Source: an uncultured Paracoccaceae bacterium (GTDB taxonomy: Bacteria > Pseudomonadota > Alphaproteobacteria > Rhodobacterales > Rhodobacteraceae). Taken from it: DNA of 64,000 bases. The stretch spans positions 62,001 to 126,000 of the forward strand of contig CALMJS010000032.1 in NCBI GenBank assembly GCA_937864535.1, written 5' to 3'. The notes below the pieces were generated by a model that did not search any database, was not told the origin of the DNA, and was given only the letters and a program-made list of their open reading frames with translations. The translations under genes and the position numbers were made by a program. Shown piece by piece: positions 27,932 to 37,264 of this stretch; positions within the stretch are counted from its first letter, which is position 1; every line of letters starts with the position of its first letter.

Positions 27932-29146
27932 ATGCGTTTAATGCCAATCGTGACTGCCACTGCTGTGACCGGGTTCCTGTATTTTCTGGTGGCCGATCGG
28001 GATCGCCTCTTGGCCTTTGCCCAAGCCGCTCCGGACCAGCAGACCGAAGCGGCGGCTAATGAAGTCCAAGTGCCGCTGATCAAGGTCGTCGCGATCCAGT
28101 CCACCTCTCGCGAAATTGAAAATGCGATCGTCGTGCGTGGCCGGACCGAGGCCGCCCGTCAGGTCGAGGTCCGCGCCGAAACCATTGGTCAGGTCATCTC
28201 GGAGCCGCTGCGCAAGGGCAGCCATGTCGAGGCAGGCGATGTGCTCTGCCAGATCGACCTAGGCACACGAGAGGCGCAACTGGCCGAGGCCCGCGCCCGT
28301 CTGGCGCAGGCAGAGGCAGGCGTCCCGCAGGCCATGGCCGCGCAGGCACAGGCTGAGGCCGCGATCCGCGAGGCAGAGGTCAACCTGACCGCAGCCCGCA
28401 CGCTGTCAGCGGACGGTTACGCCTCGACGACCCGTCTGGTCGGGGCCGAGGCCGCGTATGAGGCCGCACAGGCCGGGCTGGAGGCCGCCCGCAGTGGTCT
28501 GGCGAGTGCCGAGGCCGCGATCACCAGCGCCAAAGCCACCGTCGAGACCGCGGAACAGGAACTGAGCAAAACCGCGATCACCGCGCCCTTTGCCGGTCTG
28601 CTGGAAACCGATGCGGCAGAACTGGGGACGTTCCTGTCTACCGGCGGCGCCTGCGCAACGATTATCCAGCTCGACCCGGTGAAACTGGTCGGTTTTGTCC
28701 CCGAAACCGAAGTTGCCCGCGTCACGGTTGGCGCCCCGGCGGGGGCGCGGCTCGCCTCTGGTCAAGAGGTGCGCGGCGAGGTGACGTTCCTGTCGCGCTC
28801 TGCCGATGAAACCACCCGAACCTTCCGGGTCGAGGTCGAGGTACCGAACTCGGACCTGTCGATCCGCGACGGCCAGACTGCCGAAATCATCATCGGCACC
28901 GACGGGCAAAAGGCCCACCTGATCCCGCAGTCGGCGTTGACACTCGATGACGAGGGCACGCTGGGCCTGCGCACGCTGGATGGCGACAATGTCGTCGGCT
29001 TTGCGCCGGTCGAGGTGGTCCGCGACACCGTGGACGGCATCTGGGTCACGGGCCTGCCCGACGATCTGTCGGTGATCGTCATCGGTCAGGAATATGTGAC
29101 TAGCGGCGTTGTCGTTGACCCGACCTACCGCGAGGCCGCGCTATGA
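27932..29146 (+). CDS. RND efflux periplasmic adaptor (membrane fusion protein)
   Basis: 404 residues: N-terminal membrane anchor or signal (MPIVTATAVTGFLYFLVAD), lipoyl half-motifs around a long coiled-coil hairpin (about 110-215, Ala/Glu-rich LAEARARLAQAEAG...QAGLEAARSGLASAEAA), the second lipoyl half TAPFAGLLETDAAELGTFL, then beta-barrel and membrane-proximal domains. It links the inner-membrane pump to an outer-membrane channel, which is not encoded nearby. Overlaps the permease start by 4 nt. Confidence 0.92.
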   Translation: MRLMPIVTATAVTGFLYFLVADRDRLLAFAQAAPDQQTEAAANEVQVPLIKVVAIQSTSREIENAIVVRGRTEAARQVEVRAETIGQVISEPLRKGSHVEAGDVLCQIDLGTREAQLAEARARLAQAEAGVPQAMAAQAQAEAAIREAEVNLTAARTLSADGYASTTRLVGAEAAYEAAQAGLEAARSGLASAEAAITSAKATVETAEQELSKTAITAPFAGLLETDAAELGTFLSTGGACATIIQLDPVKLVGFVPETEVARVTVGAPAGARLASGQEVRGEVTFLSRSADETTRTFRVEVEVPNSDLSIRDGQTAEIIIGTDGQKAHLIPQSALTLDDEGTLGLRTLDGDNVVGFAPVEVVRDTVDGIWVTGLPDDLSVIVIGQEYVTSGVVVDPTYREAAL

Positions 29147-32100
29147 CTGGCATGATCGATTGGGCCGCGCAGCGGGCGCGGATGGTAATTGCCTTTATCG
29201 TCCTGTCGGTGATCGCCGGGGCGGTGGCCTATGTCAGCCTGCCCAAAGAGGGCGAGCCGGATATCGAAATCCCGGCCTTGTTCGTGTCGGTCCCCTTCCC
29301 CGGCATTTCAGCGGCTGACTCGGAAACTCTGCTGGTCAAACCGATGGAGACCGAACTCGCCGATCTGGACGGTCTAAAGTCGCTCAGCTCTGTCGCCTCC
29401 GAAGGCTATGCGGGTGTGGCGATGGAATTCGACTTTGGCTGGGATAAAACCCGGACCATGGCCGATGTGCGCGACGCGATGAACAGCGCCCAGTCGAAAT
29501 TCCCCAACGGCGCCGAGCAGTATTCGATCAACGAGATCAACTTTTCCGAATTTCCGATCATCATCGTCAACCTGACCGGCGATGTTCCCGAACGGACCCT
29601 GATCCGCGTCGCCAAGGACCTGCAGGACCAACTGGAATCCATCGACGCGGTGCTCTCGGCCAATCTGACGGGCCAGCGCGATGAAATGCTGGAGGTCCAG
29701 ATCGATCCCCTGCGGCTAGAGGCCTATAACGTCACCGCAGGAGAATTGATCAATGTCGTCACCGCCAACAACCTGCTGATCGCCGCGGGCGAGGTGGAGA
29801 CCGCGCAAGGCACGTTCTCGGTCAAAATCCCGTCCTCGTTCGATAACCCGCAGGATGTCTACGATCTGCCGGTCAAAACCAACGGCGACCGTGTGGTCAC
29901 CCTGGGCGATCTGGCAGAAATCCGTCTGACGTTCGAGGATCGCACCTCGACCGCCCGCTTTGACGGCGTCACGACGGTGGCGCTTCAGGTGGTCAAGGCG
30001 CGAGGGTTCAACCTGATCGACACCGCCGCAGAGGTCCGCCGCGTTGTGGACGAGGCGCATGCCGCATGGCCCGAGGAACTGCGCGCGGCCGTGCAGGTCG
30101 GCACCTCGAACGACCAGAGCCGGACCGTCGCCTCGATGGTGTCCCAACTCGAAGGATCGGTGCTAACCGCCATTGCGCTGGTGATGATCGTGGTGCTGGC
30201 CTCTCTCGGGACCCGCTCTGCCCTGTTGGTCGGGTTCTCGATTCCGACCTCGTTCCTGCTGGCGTTCCTGCTCTTGGGGATTATGGACGTAACGATTTCC
30301 AATATCGTGATGTTCGGCCTGATCCTCGCGGTGGGGATGCTGGTGGATGGCGCGATCGTCGTGGTGGAATACGCCGACAAACGCATCGCCGAGGGCGCAG
30401 GCCCGATGACCGCCTATACCGAGGCCGCCAAACGGATGTTCTGGCCGGTGATCTCTTCGACGGCGACGACGCTCTGCGCGTTTCTGCCGATGCTGTTCTG
30501 GCCGGGCGTGCCGGGCCAGTTCATGGGCATGCTGCCGGTCACGCTGATTTTCGTGCTCTCGGCCTCGTTGATCGTGGCCCTGATCTACATGCCCGTGATG
30601 GGCGGCGTTCTGGGTCGCACCAGCCGGATTTTTGGCCGTGTTTCCGATGCGCTGTCGGCGCGACTGCCGTGGATGGTGCGGGCGGTTCTGGTGGTCCCTG
30701 CGGGGCTCCTGGCCTTTGCGGGACTGATGACCGCGCTGAACCCCGGCTACCTGAGCGGCACCGCCGTCCAGACCCAAGGACTGACCGATGCCCTGCCCGG
30801 ACTGGTGATGTTCGCCATGGGCGCGGTAGCGCTGTCGATCACGCTGGGATCGGTGCAGATCGCCCGCCGCGCGACCAAGGTGAACGCGGGCTATCGGCGG
30901 AGCTGGTTCGGCTGGACCATCTGGGGCATCGTTGCCAATCCGGTCATGCCGCTTGTCACCATCGCGATGATCGGCGGCTTTGTGATGATGACCTTCAGCT
31001 ATTTCGGCAAGAACAACAACGGCGTCGAATTCTTTACCGAGACCGAGCCGGAACAGGCCATCGTCTATGTTCAGGCGCGCGGCAACCTCAGCCTGGAAGA
31101 AAAGGACGATCTGGTCCGTCAGGCCGAAGAGGTCGCCCTCACCACCCCCGGCGTCGGCAGCGTCTTCGCCTTTGCCGGGGCCGGTGGTCTGAACCAGAAC
31201 ACCGCAGGGGCCGAGAGCCCGCGCGACGCCATCGGCCAGCTACAGCTGGAACTGGTCCCGTGGGAGGATCGCGACGATTACGCGCGGGCCAATGGCTTTG
31301 ACCTTGCCGATCTGGACGGCAATGCCGTGATGGCCGCGCTGCAATCACGGCTGGACCAGATCCCGGGCATCCGGACAGAGACCCTGAACCTCGCGATGGG
31401 GCCAGCCTCGACCAAGCCGGTGCATCTACGGCTCAAGGGCGACAACTGGGACGAATTGCTGGCCACGACGCAAAACGTGCGGACCGCGTTTGACCAATTG
31501 CCGGGGCTGATCCAGATCGAGGACAGCCGCCCCCTGCCCGGCATCGACTGGGAGATCAAGGTCGATGTGGAAAAGGCAGGTCGCTTTGGTGCGGATGTGG
31601 CAACCGTCGGCGCAATGGTGCAGTTGGTGACGCGCGGCGTCATGCTCGACACCATGCGGGTCGACAGTTCCGACGAGGAAATCGAAATCCGCGTGCGCCT
31701 GCCCGAAGAGGACCGCGTGCTCTCGACCCTCGACAGTTTGAAAATCCGCACCACCGCGGGTCTTGTGCCGCTGTCGAACTTTGTCACCCGGACGGCGGTG
31801 CCGAAACTGGCGCAAATCGACCGGATCGATCAAAAGCGGTATTTCGACATCAAGGCGGGCGTGGCGACCGGATTGATCAAGCTCACCGATCCGGAGACGG
31901 GCGAGAGCACGATCCTCGCCGAAGAGGATGTCACGTCGGAACAGCAGAACGGTATCGACTCGGGCCAGTTGACCCGCGAGGTGGTGAACGGCAACGAACG
32001 CATCGCCGCGATCGAGGCATGGTTGACCGGTTCTGACATCCTGCCCGCCGGAATCAGTTTCGAATGGGCGGGCGATATGGCGGACCAAGCCGAAAGCTCT

Positions 32101-32793
32101 GCGTTCCTCGGGCAGGCGTTCTCGGCGGCGCTGATGCTGATGTTCATCATCCTGCTGGCGCAGTTCAACAGCTTCTACAACTCGGTTCTGGTGCTCTTGG
32201 CGGTGGTGCTGTCAACGGCGGGGGTGCTGGTCGGGATGCTGGTGATGGATCAGGCGTTTTCGATCATCATGACCGGGACGGGCATCGTCGCGCTGGCCGG
32301 GATCGTGGTGAACAACAACATCGTACTGATCGACACCTATCAGGAATACCTGCGCTTTATGCCGCGTCTCGAGGCGATCATCCGCACCGCCGAGGACCGC
32401 ATTCGCCCGGTTCTGCTGACCACGCTGACGACAATGGCGGGCCTCGCGCCGATGATGTTCGGTCTCAGCCTCGATTTCGTCAACGGCGGCTATTCCATCG
32501 ACAGCCCGACGGCGCTGTGGTGGAAACAGCTGGCGACGGCGGTGGTGTTCGGGCTGGGGATCGCGACGGTACTGACGCTGATCTTTACCCCCGCAATGCT
32601 GGCGCTGCGGATCTGGGTGGGGACCTACGCCCTGTGGCTGGGCCGATTGCTGGCGCGGCTCTCCATGGGTCGCGGAAGCCGCGCGGCCCGCGACTGGGCC
32701 CTGGCCCGCGCCGCCAAGCGCAGCAAGGTGCCCGATATTCTCTGGGTCGAGCCCGCGCCAGAAGCCCCGGTCCTGCGCCAGGCCGCAGAATAG
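29143..32793 (+). CDS. RND efflux permease, AcrB/MexF-type with enlarged central region
   Basis: 1216 residues against about 1040 in AcrB. Recognisable parts are the N-terminal helix, two porter domains, helices 2-6, and helices 8-12 at the C-terminus. The extra length is mostly at residues 495-610, where two additional hydrophobic segments (about 510-535 and 550-575) separate helix 6 from helix 7. Helix 4 reads LVDGAIVVVE (D402, G403) where AcrB has an Asp pair, and helix 10 reads VVNNNIVLID (N1057) where AcrB has Lys940. The partner adaptor is immediately upstream. Substrate unknown. Confidence 0.92.
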   Translation: MTGMIDWAAQRARMVIAFIVLSVIAGAVAYVSLPKEGEPDIEIPALFVSVPFPGISAADSETLLVKPMETELADLDGLKSLSSVASEGYAGVAMEFDFGWDKTRTMADVRDAMNSAQSKFPNGAEQYSINEINFSEFPIIIVNLTGDVPERTLIRVAKDLQDQLESIDAVLSANLTGQRDEMLEVQIDPLRLEAYNVTAGELINVVTANNLLIAAGEVETAQGTFSVKIPSSFDNPQDVYDLPVKTNGDRVVTLGDLAEIRLTFEDRTSTARFDGVTTVALQVVKARGFNLIDTAAEVRRVVDEAHAAWPEELRAAVQVGTSNDQSRTVASMVSQLEGSVLTAIALVMIVVLASLGTRSALLVGFSIPTSFLLAFLLLGIMDVTISNIVMFGLILAVGMLVDGAIVVVEYADKRIAEGAGPMTAYTEAAKRMFWPVISSTATTLCAFLPMLFWPGVPGQFMGMLPVTLIFVLSASLIVALIYMPVMGGVLGRTSRIFGRVSDALSARLPWMVRAVLVVPAGLLAFAGLMTALNPGYLSGTAVQTQGLTDALPGLVMFAMGAVALSITLGSVQIARRATKVNAGYRRSWFGWTIWGIVANPVMPLVTIAMIGGFVMMTFSYFGKNNNGVEFFTETEPEQAIVYVQARGNLSLEEKDDLVRQAEEVALTTPGVGSVFAFAGAGGLNQNTAGAESPRDAIGQLQLELVPWEDRDDYARANGFDLADLDGNAVMAALQSRLDQIPGIRTETLNLAMGPASTKPVHLRLKGDNWDELLATTQNVRTAFDQLPGLIQIEDSRPLPGIDWEIKVDVEKAGRFGADVATVGAMVQLVTRGVMLDTMRVDSSDEEIEIRVRLPEEDRVLSTLDSLKIRTTAGLVPLSNFVTRTAVPKLAQIDRIDQKRYFDIKAGVATGLIKLTDPETGESTILAEEDVTSEQQNGIDSGQLTREVVNGNERIAAIEAWLTGSDILPAGISFEWAGDMADQAESSAFLGQAFSAALMLMFIILLAQFNSFYNSVLVLLAVVLSTAGVLVGMLVMDQAFSIIMTGTGIVALAGIVVNNNIVLIDTYQEYLRFMPRLEAIIRTAEDRIRPVLLTTLTTMAGLAPMMFGLSLDFVNGGYSIDSPTALWWKQLATAVVFGLGIATVLTLIFTPAMLALRIWVGTYALWLGRLLARLSMGRGSRAARDWALARAAKRSKVPDILWVEPAPEAPVLRQAAE

Positions 32794-32798
32794 GAGAT

Positions 32799-32854
32799 CG
32801 GTCCGGCTGCGCCGGACCGAGGCCTCCGGCGGAGGTATTTGGGGAAAGATGAAA
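32799..32854 (+). repeat. dispersed intergenic element, copy 1 (hairpins plus GAGGTATTT tail)
   Basis: A perfect 9-bp hairpin CGGTCCGGC-TGC-GCCGGACCG (32799-32819) is followed by CCTCC-GGC-GGAGG (32823-32835) and the tail GAGGTATTTGGGGAAAGATG at 32832-32851. Nearly the same tail occurs at 45355-45378 on the other strand. The first hairpin starts 6 nt after the permease stop and may end its transcript; the tail ends 25 nt before the LysR ATG. Confidence 0.7.
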
Positions 32855-32878
32855 GCAGGGCTCTGCAAGGAGTAACGC

Positions 32879-33772
32879 ATGGACAGGTTGACCTGCGCGA
32901 GGATGTTTGTGGCCGTGATGGAAACCGGCAGCTTTGCGGCGGCAGCACAAAAGCAGGGCACCAGCGCCGGGCAGGCCTCGAAACTGGTGGCGCGGCTGGA
33001 GGCCGAACTGGGCGCGCGGCTATTGAACAGGACTACGCGGGCGGTCACCCCGACAGCGGTCGGGCAAGGCTATTTCGACCGGCTTCGTCCGCTGCTGGAT
33101 GATCTGGAAGCGCTGGACCAGAGCATCGAAGATGCCAGTGATGCTCCGCGTGGGCGACTGCGGCTGACCGCTCCGCGAACCTTTGGCGCGATGCAACTGA
33201 CGCCGGTTTTGCTGGAGTTTGCCGCGCGGTATCCCGAGATCGACCTCGAGGTCGATTTCAGCGATCGGCTGGTCAATCTGGTTGACGAAGGGTTCGATGC
33301 CGCGATCCGCGTGGGGCGCCCGGCTGACAGCAGCCTGATCGGGCGCAAGCTCTGCACTGCGCAGATCATCGCCGTCGCATCGCCGCAGTATTTGACGGCG
33401 CATGGAACACCGCAGGTCCCGGGGGACCTGAGCGGTCATCGCTGCATCGTTGATCGGAATTTTCGTGACCCACATCGCTGGGAGTTTGCCAATTCGGAAA
33501 GCGTGAGCATCAAGGGCAGGTTGAGTTTTTCCGATGCCGAGGCCTGTTGCGAGGCGGCAATTGCGGGCCACGGGATCGCCTATGGTCCGGACTTTGTGGC
33601 CTATGACGCGCTGGCAAAGGGGCAGTTGGAGCGGATTTTATGCGATCACGCTGCGCCGCCGTTTTCGGTCTACGCCCTCTATCCGGCGGGGCGGCATCTG
33701 GCGGTCAAGGTCCGGGTGCTGGTGGACTATCTGGCCAAGGCCTTTGATCCGGCGCCTTGGGCACGGTCATAA
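32879..33772 (+). CDS. LysR-family transcriptional regulator
   Basis: 297 residues: N-terminal winged helix-turn-helix (MDRLTCARMFVAVMETGSFAAAAQKQ...KLVARLEAELGARLLNRTTRAV) and a C-terminal inducer-binding domain from about 90 (GRLRLTAPRTFGAMQLTPVLLEF). An AAGGAG ribosome site lies 7 nt upstream. It belongs to the LysR group often located beside DoxX and glutathione-transferase genes involved in quinone or electrophile stress, which is exactly the downstream context here. Confidence 0.93.
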   Translation: MDRLTCARMFVAVMETGSFAAAAQKQGTSAGQASKLVARLEAELGARLLNRTTRAVTPTAVGQGYFDRLRPLLDDLEALDQSIEDASDAPRGRLRLTAPRTFGAMQLTPVLLEFAARYPEIDLEVDFSDRLVNLVDEGFDAAIRVGRPADSSLIGRKLCTAQIIAVASPQYLTAHGTPQVPGDLSGHRCIVDRNFRDPHRWEFANSESVSIKGRLSFSDAEACCEAAIAGHGIAYGPDFVAYDALAKGQLERILCDHAAPPFSVYALYPAGRHLAVKVRVLVDYLAKAFDPAPWARS

Positions 33773-33787
33773 GTTCCATTTTGGAAC
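33773..33787. promoter_or_regulatory. palindromic candidate operator between lysR and doxX
   Basis: GTTCCA-TTT-TGGAAC, a perfect 6-bp inverted repeat directly after the lysR stop codon and 89 nt before the doxX ATG. It lacks a T-run, so a terminator is unlikely. It could be the LysR-type binding site controlling doxX. Confidence 0.4.
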
Positions 33788-33876
33788 GAATAACTTGCCA
33801 AATTACATGATTATCTCCATCACGGAATTTCGACATAAGGGGGTGCAGTTTTATTCCTCTGCTAAGGACTGCACCA

Positions 33877-34293
33877 ATGACTGCTACCTCTACCAATACC
33901 CGTATCTCCTTTGATGCGACGCAAACCGCCGCGCTGATCCTGCGGGTGACCACGGGCGTGCTGTTTGTCCTGCACGCATGGCTGAAAATTTCGGTCTTTA
34001 CGCCTGCGGGCACTGCCGGATATTTCCAGTCGATCGGCCTGCCCGGCTTCTTGGCCTATATCACCATCGTTGTCGAACTTCTGGGCGGGATTGCCCTGAT
34101 CGCCGGAGCCTATACCCGCTATGTGTCGCTGGTGATGATCCCGGTACTTCTGGGCGCGGCGGTTTTTGGCCATGGCGCGGCCGGGTTCTTTTTCTCGAAC
34201 GCCGGTGGCGGCTGGGAATATCCGGCATTCTGGGCCGTCGTGATGGGGGTTCAGGCGCTGCTGGGCGGCGGTCTGTGGGCCGTCAAAGACTAA
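33877..34293 (+). CDS. DoxX-family membrane protein
   Basis: 138 residues, four predicted helices (about 18-38, 54-76, 82-101, 113-133). The pattern ALILRVTTGVLFVLHAWLKIS...LPGFLAYITIVVELLGGIALIAGAYTR is typical of the DoxX/TQO-small family. Such proteins take part in quinone-linked thiol or electrophile responses. A 13-bp inverted repeat follows, then the hydroquinone reductase gene. Confidence 0.88.
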   Translation: MTATSTNTRISFDATQTAALILRVTTGVLFVLHAWLKISVFTPAGTAGYFQSIGLPGFLAYITIVVELLGGIALIAGAYTRYVSLVMIPVLLGAAVFGHGAAGFFFSNAGGGWEYPAFWAVVMGVQALLGGGLWAVKD

Positions 34294-34297
34294 GCCA

Positions 34298-34329
34298 AAG
34301 ACGGGGCCGGATCATTCCGGCCCCGTCTT
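34298..34329 (+). terminator. strong stem-loop after doxX
   Basis: AAGACGGGGCCGG (34298-34310), loop ATCATT, CCGGCCCCGTCTT (34317-34329): a perfect 13-bp stem. Few T residues follow, so it may be a partial terminator or an mRNA-stabilising structure between doxX and the next gene. Confidence 0.6.
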
Positions 34330-34350
34330 CTGACCCAAAAGGAGGCCGCG

Positions 34351-35280
34351 ATGCTGGTGAATGGCGTTTGGACCGAAGCCTGGCAGCCTGTTCAGGCCAA
34401 GGACGACAAGGGCGAGTTCGTCCGTCAGATCAGCAGTTTTCGTCACCGGATCGGGACGGCGGATCACCCTGCCGAGGCAGGCCGCTATCATCTCTATGTG
34501 GCGTATATCTGCCCCTGGGCCTCGCGGGTTCTGATGGCACGTCAGATAAAGGGGCTAAGGGATGTCATTTCCGTCAGCGTGGTAGGACCGCGGCTGACGC
34601 CGCAGGGCTGGGCCTTTGGCGGGTTCGACGGCGCGAGCGAGGATCATCTATTTGGCGCGCGGTATCTGCATGAACTCTATACGCGCGCCGACCCGACGGT
34701 AAACGGACGCGCCACGGTGCCGGTGCTGTGGGACAAGGTCACCGGCACTTTGGTCAACAACGAGAGCGCCGATATCCTGCGAATATTGAACAGCGATTTT
34801 GGCGACTTGGCCAGCGGGCCTGACCTCTACCCGGCAGACCTAGCCGCGCAGATCGACGCGCTGAATGACTGGATGTATCCGCGACTGAACAACGGGGTCT
34901 ATCGGGCTGGCTTTGCCACCACGCAGATCGCCTATGATGAGGCCGTGCGCGATGTGTTCGACGCTCTGGACCAGCTGGAGAGCCGTCTGTCAGATGGGCG
35001 GGACTGGCTGCTGGGCGCCACGTTCACCGAGAGCGATATTCGCGCCTTTGTCACCCTGATCCGCTTTGACGCTGCCTATCACGGGCTGTTCAAATGCAAT
35101 CTGCGGCGACTGGCCGACTATCCGTTTCTATCGGCCTATGTCCGGCGGGGTCTGGATGTGCCGGGTGTACGCGATACGGTGAAAATCGACCACATCAAGG
35201 CCGGTTATTACAGTATCGCGGCGCTAAACCCCGCCGGGATTGTCCCGACGGGGCCTGATCTATCGGCCTTGGGGCTCTAG
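34351..35280 (+). CDS. glutathionyl-hydroquinone reductase (Xi-class glutathione transferase)
   Basis: Reduces glutathionyl-hydroquinones, using C54 in the YICPWASR active site (CPW motif of the YqjG/ECM4 family). 309 residues: thioredoxin-like N-domain, then helical domain with NNESADILRILNSDF and LNDWMYPRLNNGVYRAGFA, and GATFTESDIRAFVTLIRFD. A GGAGG site precedes the ATG. Its TAG lies in a CTAG palindrome shared with the stop of the convergent acyl-CoA synthetase gene. Confidence 0.9.
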   Translation: MLVNGVWTEAWQPVQAKDDKGEFVRQISSFRHRIGTADHPAEAGRYHLYVAYICPWASRVLMARQIKGLRDVISVSVVGPRLTPQGWAFGGFDGASEDHLFGARYLHELYTRADPTVNGRATVPVLWDKVTGTLVNNESADILRILNSDFGDLASGPDLYPADLAAQIDALNDWMYPRLNNGVYRAGFATTQIAYDEAVRDVFDALDQLESRLSDGRDWLLGATFTESDIRAFVTLIRFDAAYHGLFKCNLRRLADYPFLSAYVRRGLDVPGVRDTVKIDHIKAGYYSIAALNPAGIVPTGPDLSALGL

Positions 35281-37166
35281 GCCCAACGCCACGGACGGGT
35301 GTGGGCGCCCAGAACGGTGGCGACCTGATCTTCGGTCACGCCGTCGGCCTGTGCCACACAGGCGACGAGTCCCAGCTTTTTGTCCTCGATCACATCGGTG
35401 ACCTGCACGGCCAGCCCTGCCTCGGCCAGCGCGGCGTTGTAGACGCGCTTGATCGCCAATTTGCGCAGATCGGGCTTAAAGATCTTGCCGACAGCGGTTT
35501 TCGGCAATTCGGGCAGGATTTCCAGATGTTTGGGATGGGCGGCACGTTCGTGGATGCGGTCCTTGGCAAAGGTTAGCAGCTCTTCGACGGTGACGGTGGC
35601 ATCCTTGACCAGTTCGACATAGGCGCAGGGCAATTCGCCCGCATAGCTGTCCGGCTGACCGATGGCCCCGGCAAAGGCGACGGCGGGATGACCGGCAAGT
35701 GCCTCCTCGATTTCGGCGGGGTCGATGTTGTGACCCGACCGGATGATCAGATCCTTGGCCCGGCCCGTGATCCAGACATAGCCGTCGGCGTCGATGCGGC
35801 CCAGATCGCCTGTGCGCAGATATTGCGTTTGCGACAGCGGACCGGGGTAATAGAGATCCTTGTTTTTCGCGGCCTCGGTATAGGTGCTGCCCATCGACAC
35901 GCCGGGATTGGACACGCAGATTTCACCGATCACATCTGTGGCGCATTCCTCATGGGTGACGTGATCCATGATCTTGACGTCGGTGTAGGGGAACGGAAAG
36001 CCGATAGAGCCGATTTTCTTTTGGCCATCGGGCGGGTTGATCGACACCAGACAGGTGGCCTCGGTCAGACCATAGCCTTCGCAGATGGTGACCTTGGCCG
36101 CCTCTTCGAAACGGCGGTAAAGTTCGACAGGCAGCGGGGCCGAGCCGCAGAACGCCAGTTTCAGCGAAGAAATATCCGCATTCACCGGACGCTGCATCAG
36201 CGCGGCAATCGCGGTGGGAACGGTGATCATGAACGTCACCTTGTAGCGTTCGACCAGCTTCCAGAAATTGTCAAACACGCCGTCGCCGCGATAGCCTGCG
36301 GGCGTCGGAAACACCACCTGCGCCCCGGAGCCGAGCGAGGCCCCCAGCGACACGATTGCCGCAAAGACATGGAACATCGGCAGCGGGCAAATCTGGACGT
36401 CGGTTTCCTTGAACAGCAGACGCGCACCCAGCCATGCGTTGTAGATGATGCCGGAATAACGGTGCTGCGCGACCTTGGGCAGGCCGGTGGTGCCACCGGT
36501 ATGGAACAGCGCGGCAACGCGGTCGCCTGTGCTGTCGGCAAAGGTCAATTTGCGCGGCTGACGGGCCACCGAGGATGTGAAATCGATCACCGCCGCGCTG
36601 TGAGTCACCTCGACCTTGGGACGGATCAGCGGCACGATCAGCTTTTTCAGGCCGGACAGATGCCGGACCAGATCGACCTCGACCACGGTTTTGACGTTTG
36701 GCGCCATGGCGACGGCCTGCGCCGCCTTTTGTGCGATATCGGTTTTCGGAAAGGCCTTGAGCGTGACCAGAGCCTTGGCCCCGGTGTCCCGCAAAATCCC
36801 GGCGATGTGTTCGGCATCCAACAGCGGGTTGATCGGGTTCACAACGCCCGCGATCTGGCCGCCCAGATAGGTCAGGATGGTTTCGGTGCTGTTCGGCAAC
36901 AGATAGGCGACAACGTCGTTTTCGCCAATGCCCAGCGAGCGGAACAGGTTTGCCGTCTGACAGACCTGTTCGTGCAGTTCCCGCCACGACAGGGTTTCGG
37001 ATTTCGATTTCGGATCCGACAAGAGCTGGAACGTGATCGCCGGCCGACCGCCATGCGCCTCCATGGTCTTGGTCAGTTGCTGATAGGTCGTCACGGGCAT
37101 ATTCCGGTCCGACCACGGCGTCTCGTTTTCAATGGCGGCACGGTCCGCAAGCGTTGCGTAGGTCAT
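35277..37166 (-). CDS. acyl-CoA synthetase (AMP-forming)
   Basis: ANL-superfamily enzyme that activates a carboxylic acid with ATP and CoA. It has 629 residues with the P-loop FHTGGTTGLPKVAQH, the A5 segment EGYGLTEAT, RTGDLGRIDADGYVWITGRAKDLIIRSGHNIDPAEIE and the catalytic lysine in PKTAVGKIFKPDLR. The start at 37166 is preferred because a GGAGGAG site lies 8-9 nt upstream, whereas the ATG at 37184 has none. Substrate chain length unknown. Confidence 0.9.
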   Translation of the reverse strand: MTYATLADRAAIENETPWSDRNMPVTTYQQLTKTMEAHGGRPAITFQLLSDPKSKSETLSWRELHEQVCQTANLFRSLGIGENDVVAYLLPNSTETILTYLGGQIAGVVNPINPLLDAEHIAGILRDTGAKALVTLKAFPKTDIAQKAAQAVAMAPNVKTVVEVDLVRHLSGLKKLIVPLIRPKVEVTHSAAVIDFTSSVARQPRKLTFADSTGDRVAALFHTGGTTGLPKVAQHRYSGIIYNAWLGARLLFKETDVQICPLPMFHVFAAIVSLGASLGSGAQVVFPTPAGYRGDGVFDNFWKLVERYKVTFMITVPTAIAALMQRPVNADISSLKLAFCGSAPLPVELYRRFEEAAKVTICEGYGLTEATCLVSINPPDGQKKIGSIGFPFPYTDVKIMDHVTHEECATDVIGEICVSNPGVSMGSTYTEAAKNKDLYYPGPLSQTQYLRTGDLGRIDADGYVWITGRAKDLIIRSGHNIDPAEIEEALAGHPAVAFAGAIGQPDSYAGELPCAYVELVKDATVTVEELLTFAKDRIHERAAHPKHLEILPELPKTAVGKIFKPDLRKLAIKRVYNAALAEAGLAVQVTDVIEDKKLGLVACVAQADGVTEDQVATVLGAHTRPWRWA

Positions 37167-37264
37167 GTCTCCAACTCCTCCCATGCGCTTTGGCAGCGCT
37201 TTCCTTATCGGACCACCCTGTGAAAAACGGCGATTTGACGCAAGTCTTACGCAACGATACGGAA

